From the NCBI RefSeq assembly GCF_004341035.1, contig NZ_SLXK01000005.1:69258-133257 (forward strand): 64,000 nt of DNA. Direction: 5' to 3'. Positions within the stretch are counted from its first letter, which is position 1. Each line of letters opens with the position of its first letter. This document shows positions 62,476 to 64,000 of this stretch, piece after piece. The notes below the pieces were generated by a model. The model made no database searches and was not told the DNA's origin. It saw nothing but the letters and a program-made list of their open reading frames with translations. The position numbers were made by a program, and so were the translations under genes. The DNA comes from Scopulibacillus darangshiensis. GTDB taxonomy: Bacteria > Bacillota > Bacilli > Bacillales > Sporolactobacillaceae.

Positions 62476-62574
62476 TATAAAGAAAACTTACCGATTGGCA
62501 AGCCTTTGACAGGCGCTGCCAAAGGCTTAGTTGCCCTTATGTGCGTAAGAAAGTTTATACTTTCTTATTAACTT
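62474..62574 (+). repeat. Dispersed hairpin repeat, intermediate form (copy E)
   Basis: It starts AGTATAAAGAAAACTTACC inside the MFS stop codon, with stem CTTACC-GATT-GGCAAG. Against CTCGCC/GGCGAG of copies A and B, the third pair changes from C-G to T-A. It ends GTGCGTAAGAAAGTTTATAC then TTTCTTATTAACTT. The AGGA hairpins are missing. Confidence 0.8.
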
Positions 62575-62575
62575 G

Positions 62576-62611
62576 AAAAAAATGGATCGGCAATCGCCGA
62601 TCCATTTTTTT
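62576..62611. terminator. Bidirectional terminator
   Basis: 16-bp stem including A7/T7: TGGATCGGC-AATC-GCCGATCCA. It lies between the convergent MFS and deacetylase-like genes. Confidence 0.92.
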
Positions 62612-63728
62612 AAACCCGCTCTTTCTGCATATTCCAGTTATGCGATAAAATCATTCTGCATTTCTCGATGCTATTTAAGCATTCATCGGTAATCGGTGAT
62701 TCGGGAATACCGTGTGGATCTTGAAATTCAGTATACATATTAGTCATACCTTCAATCACCCCAAGCGTTGCAATTGGCAAATAAGGCAAGCTATAGCCGC
62801 CCTCCTGTAAAACAACGAGACGTGCATTTGATGTGGCGCTTGCCATTTCTCGCACTTTCCCTGCCATAGCTTGAAACCCAGGGCGCATAACCCTCATACG
62901 CGAAAGCGGGTCCAAACCGTTTGGGTCTTGACCGGCTGATACAATAATGAGGTCAGGCTGGTATTGTTGAATAATGGGGTCGATTAAATGATCAAAAACA
63001 ATGTTATATCCAGCGCTTCCCGTACCTGAAGGTAAAGGAATATTTACATTGTATCCTCGCCCATCTCCCTCCCCAATCTCTTCTAACTGCCCGCTGTATA
63101 GTGGAAAATAATTTTCTTCATGAATTGACATGAACAGCACTTGATTTTGGCTATAAAAAATTTCCTGCGTGCCATTGCCATGATGCACATCCCAATCGAT
63201 AATGGCAACTCTTTTTAAGGGATATTTTTCAATAGCATACCTTGCTGCCACTGCTGCATTGTTATAGATACAAAACCCTTCCGCATGATTTGCCCCCGCG
63301 TGGTGTCCAGGGGGACGTATAAGTGCATAAGCCTGATTAATTGGCTCCAGCTCATTACATACAATATCAACTGCTTTCATTGCCCCTCCCGCTGACAAAC
63401 GAGCAATTCTCTCAGAGTCCTGACAACCGTACACCTCAGAACCAAGTAATCTTACACCTTCCTGACACTTTTTCCGCATATCATTAATGTGACGCTGAGT
63501 ATGAACGCGAAGCAAATCTTCTTCGGCGGCTTCATATGGAAGGACATGTTTCATATGTTCCAGCAATCCCGTTTTCTCCAACATGTCTTTGATGTAGGCT
63601 ACCCGCTTTCCATTCTCAAATTCTAACCCGACATCCATTGAATGACCGCTTGGTAACCGGTACATTTGTTTTCCAGTATTATGTTTCAAAAAATCTTCGT
63701 GATAAATAAAAGCAGTTGGAACCATCAT
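62610..63728 (-). CDS. Histone-deacetylase-family (acetylpolyamine amidohydrolase-like) enzyme
   Basis: A 372-residue zinc amidohydrolase. The active-site signature is R-P-P-G-H-H-A-G near residue 140, and I-D-W-D-V-H-H-G-N-G near 175 supplies the zinc Asp/His. The length and S-A-G-Q-D-P-N-G-L-D are typical of class II-like bacterial HDACs and acetylpolyamine hydrolases. Function is either removing acetyl groups from polyamines or, as in AcuC, from a protein lysine. The adjacent permease fragment suggests the polyamine role, by inference. GGGGAG lies before the ATG at 63728; 63725 is an alternative start. Confidence 0.9.
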   Translation of the reverse strand: MMVPTAFIYHEDFLKHNTGKQMYRLPSGHSMDVGLEFENGKRVAYIKDMLEKTGLLEHMKHVLPYEAAEEDLLRVHTQRHINDMRKKCQEGVRLLGSEVYGCQDSERIARLSAGGAMKAVDIVCNELEPINQAYALIRPPGHHAGANHAEGFCIYNNAAVAARYAIEKYPLKRVAIIDWDVHHGNGTQEIFYSQNQVLFMSIHEENYFPLYSGQLEEIGEGDGRGYNVNIPLPSGTGSAGYNIVFDHLIDPIIQQYQPDLIIVSAGQDPNGLDPLSRMRVMRPGFQAMAGKVREMASATSNARLVVLQEGGYSLPYLPIATLGVIEGMTNMYTEFQDPHGIPESPITDECLNSIEKCRMILSHNWNMQKERV

Positions 63729-63740
63729 ATCTCTCCCCTA

Positions 63741-64000
63741 TTAGTAGGATTCCGTTTGAAGATTGTTGTTTGCGACGTTACCCTTATTTTCATTAAAATT
63801 AAATTGCGGCGGTTTTTTACTAAAGAATTTGGTAATCCCAAGCAAATACACAAATCCGATTAAAAACCATGTTACACCGACTGATAAGGATCCAAAACCT
63901 AAGTTAATCCATAGAACTAAGGTTAACACCGCACCTAATAAAGGAAAAACAAGATAAAGACAAGTACCCCTGATTGAACGTTGTTTCTTTTTAATGAAAA
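63741..64000 (-). CDS. Amino acid/polyamine permease, C-terminal fragment (5' end outside window)
   Basis: The frame is open from the right edge to the TAA at 63741, giving the last 86 residues: a basic segment (K-K-K-Q-R-S-I-R-G-T) and two helices, the second containing T-W-F-L-I-G-F-V-Y-L-L-G. It ends in a polar, Asn-rich tail. The I-R-G-T...L-W-I-N-L-G-F-G-S-L pattern is typical of APC-superfamily permeases like the putrescine importer PuuP. It lies 12 bp upstream of the deacetylase-like gene, in the same operon. Confidence 0.75.
   Translation of the reverse strand, partial: FIKKKQRSIRGTCLYLVFPLLGAVLTLVLWINLGFGSLSVGVTWFLIGFVYLLGITKFFSKKPPQFNFNENKGNVANNNLQTESY

Overview
The window looks like chromosomal DNA of a spore-forming, low-GC Gram-positive rod (order Bacillales). 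The evidence is Shine-Dalgarno-type ribosome sites before almost every gene, frequent GTG/TTG starts, and sporulation genes: an alpha/beta-type SASP, a CsgA-like sigma-G protein, a Spo0E-type phosphatase and a 22-residue YjcZ-like peptide. The proteins match Bacillus families (OpuC, BceRSAB, DarB, YpcP, LtaS, CwlO-type, intracellular subtilisin) but the genome is not obviously B. subtilis itself; a Bacillaceae or Sporolactobacillaceae relative is my best guess. About 68 genes are supported, two of them cut by the window edges. I see no rRNA, tRNA, CRISPR array, prophage or transposase gene.

Layout. 0-9 kb: end of a LysR gene, a VOC protein, a DHA2 drug exporter, DarB (c-di-AMP receptor), a Spo0E-like peptide, the YpcP exonuclease, a NERD protein, a 51-bp tandem repeat, and the Pit/DUF47 phosphate uptake pair. 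9-19 kb: CsgA, a MarR-controlled MMPL exporter, a lipoprotein/response regulator/kinase operon and a CocE-type hydrolase. 19-26 kb: the most coherent system here, an OpuC betaine/carnitine importer divergent from a GbsR/OpcR-type regulator followed by L-carnitine dehydrogenase, a BKACE-type dehydrocarnitine cleavage enzyme and a thioesterase. Together these could import carnitine and convert it into glycine betaine. 26-33 kb: an HPr-like protein, intracellular subtilisin, BrnQ and a GntR-led ABC operon with two ATPases. 33-40 kb: DinB, an LCP ligase and a complete BceRS-BceAB peptide-resistance module with a recognisable operator. 40-54 kb: Uma2, HAD, DUF2935, a DUF3311/symporter pair, a phosphatase, GNAT, a hydrolase, a BCCT osmolyte transporter, a CwlO-like endopeptidase, Sco1/YtkA and DUF3892. 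54-64 kb: methionine gamma-lyase behind a perfect cre site, LTA synthase behind an ECF-type promoter, SASP, fumarase, a MarR/MFS pair, and an acetylpolyamine-hydrolase-like protein next to an amino-acid permease.

Non-coding structure is rich. A dispersed, hairpin-forming repeat family has at least five members: two 152-bp copies that differ at one base, and three shorter ones, two of which start inside the stop codon of the preceding gene. There is also a GGGGTCTGACCCC palindrome family, a four-unit 51-bp tandem array, and about two dozen intrinsic terminators, many of them bidirectional between convergent genes.

The strongest themes are osmoprotection (OpuC, BCCT, carnitine conversion), envelope stress (BceRSAB, LtaS, LCP, CwlO-like) and drug efflux (MFS x2, MMPL), each next to its own regulator. 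All functions are assigned by reading the sequence and by family knowledge; no database search was run.
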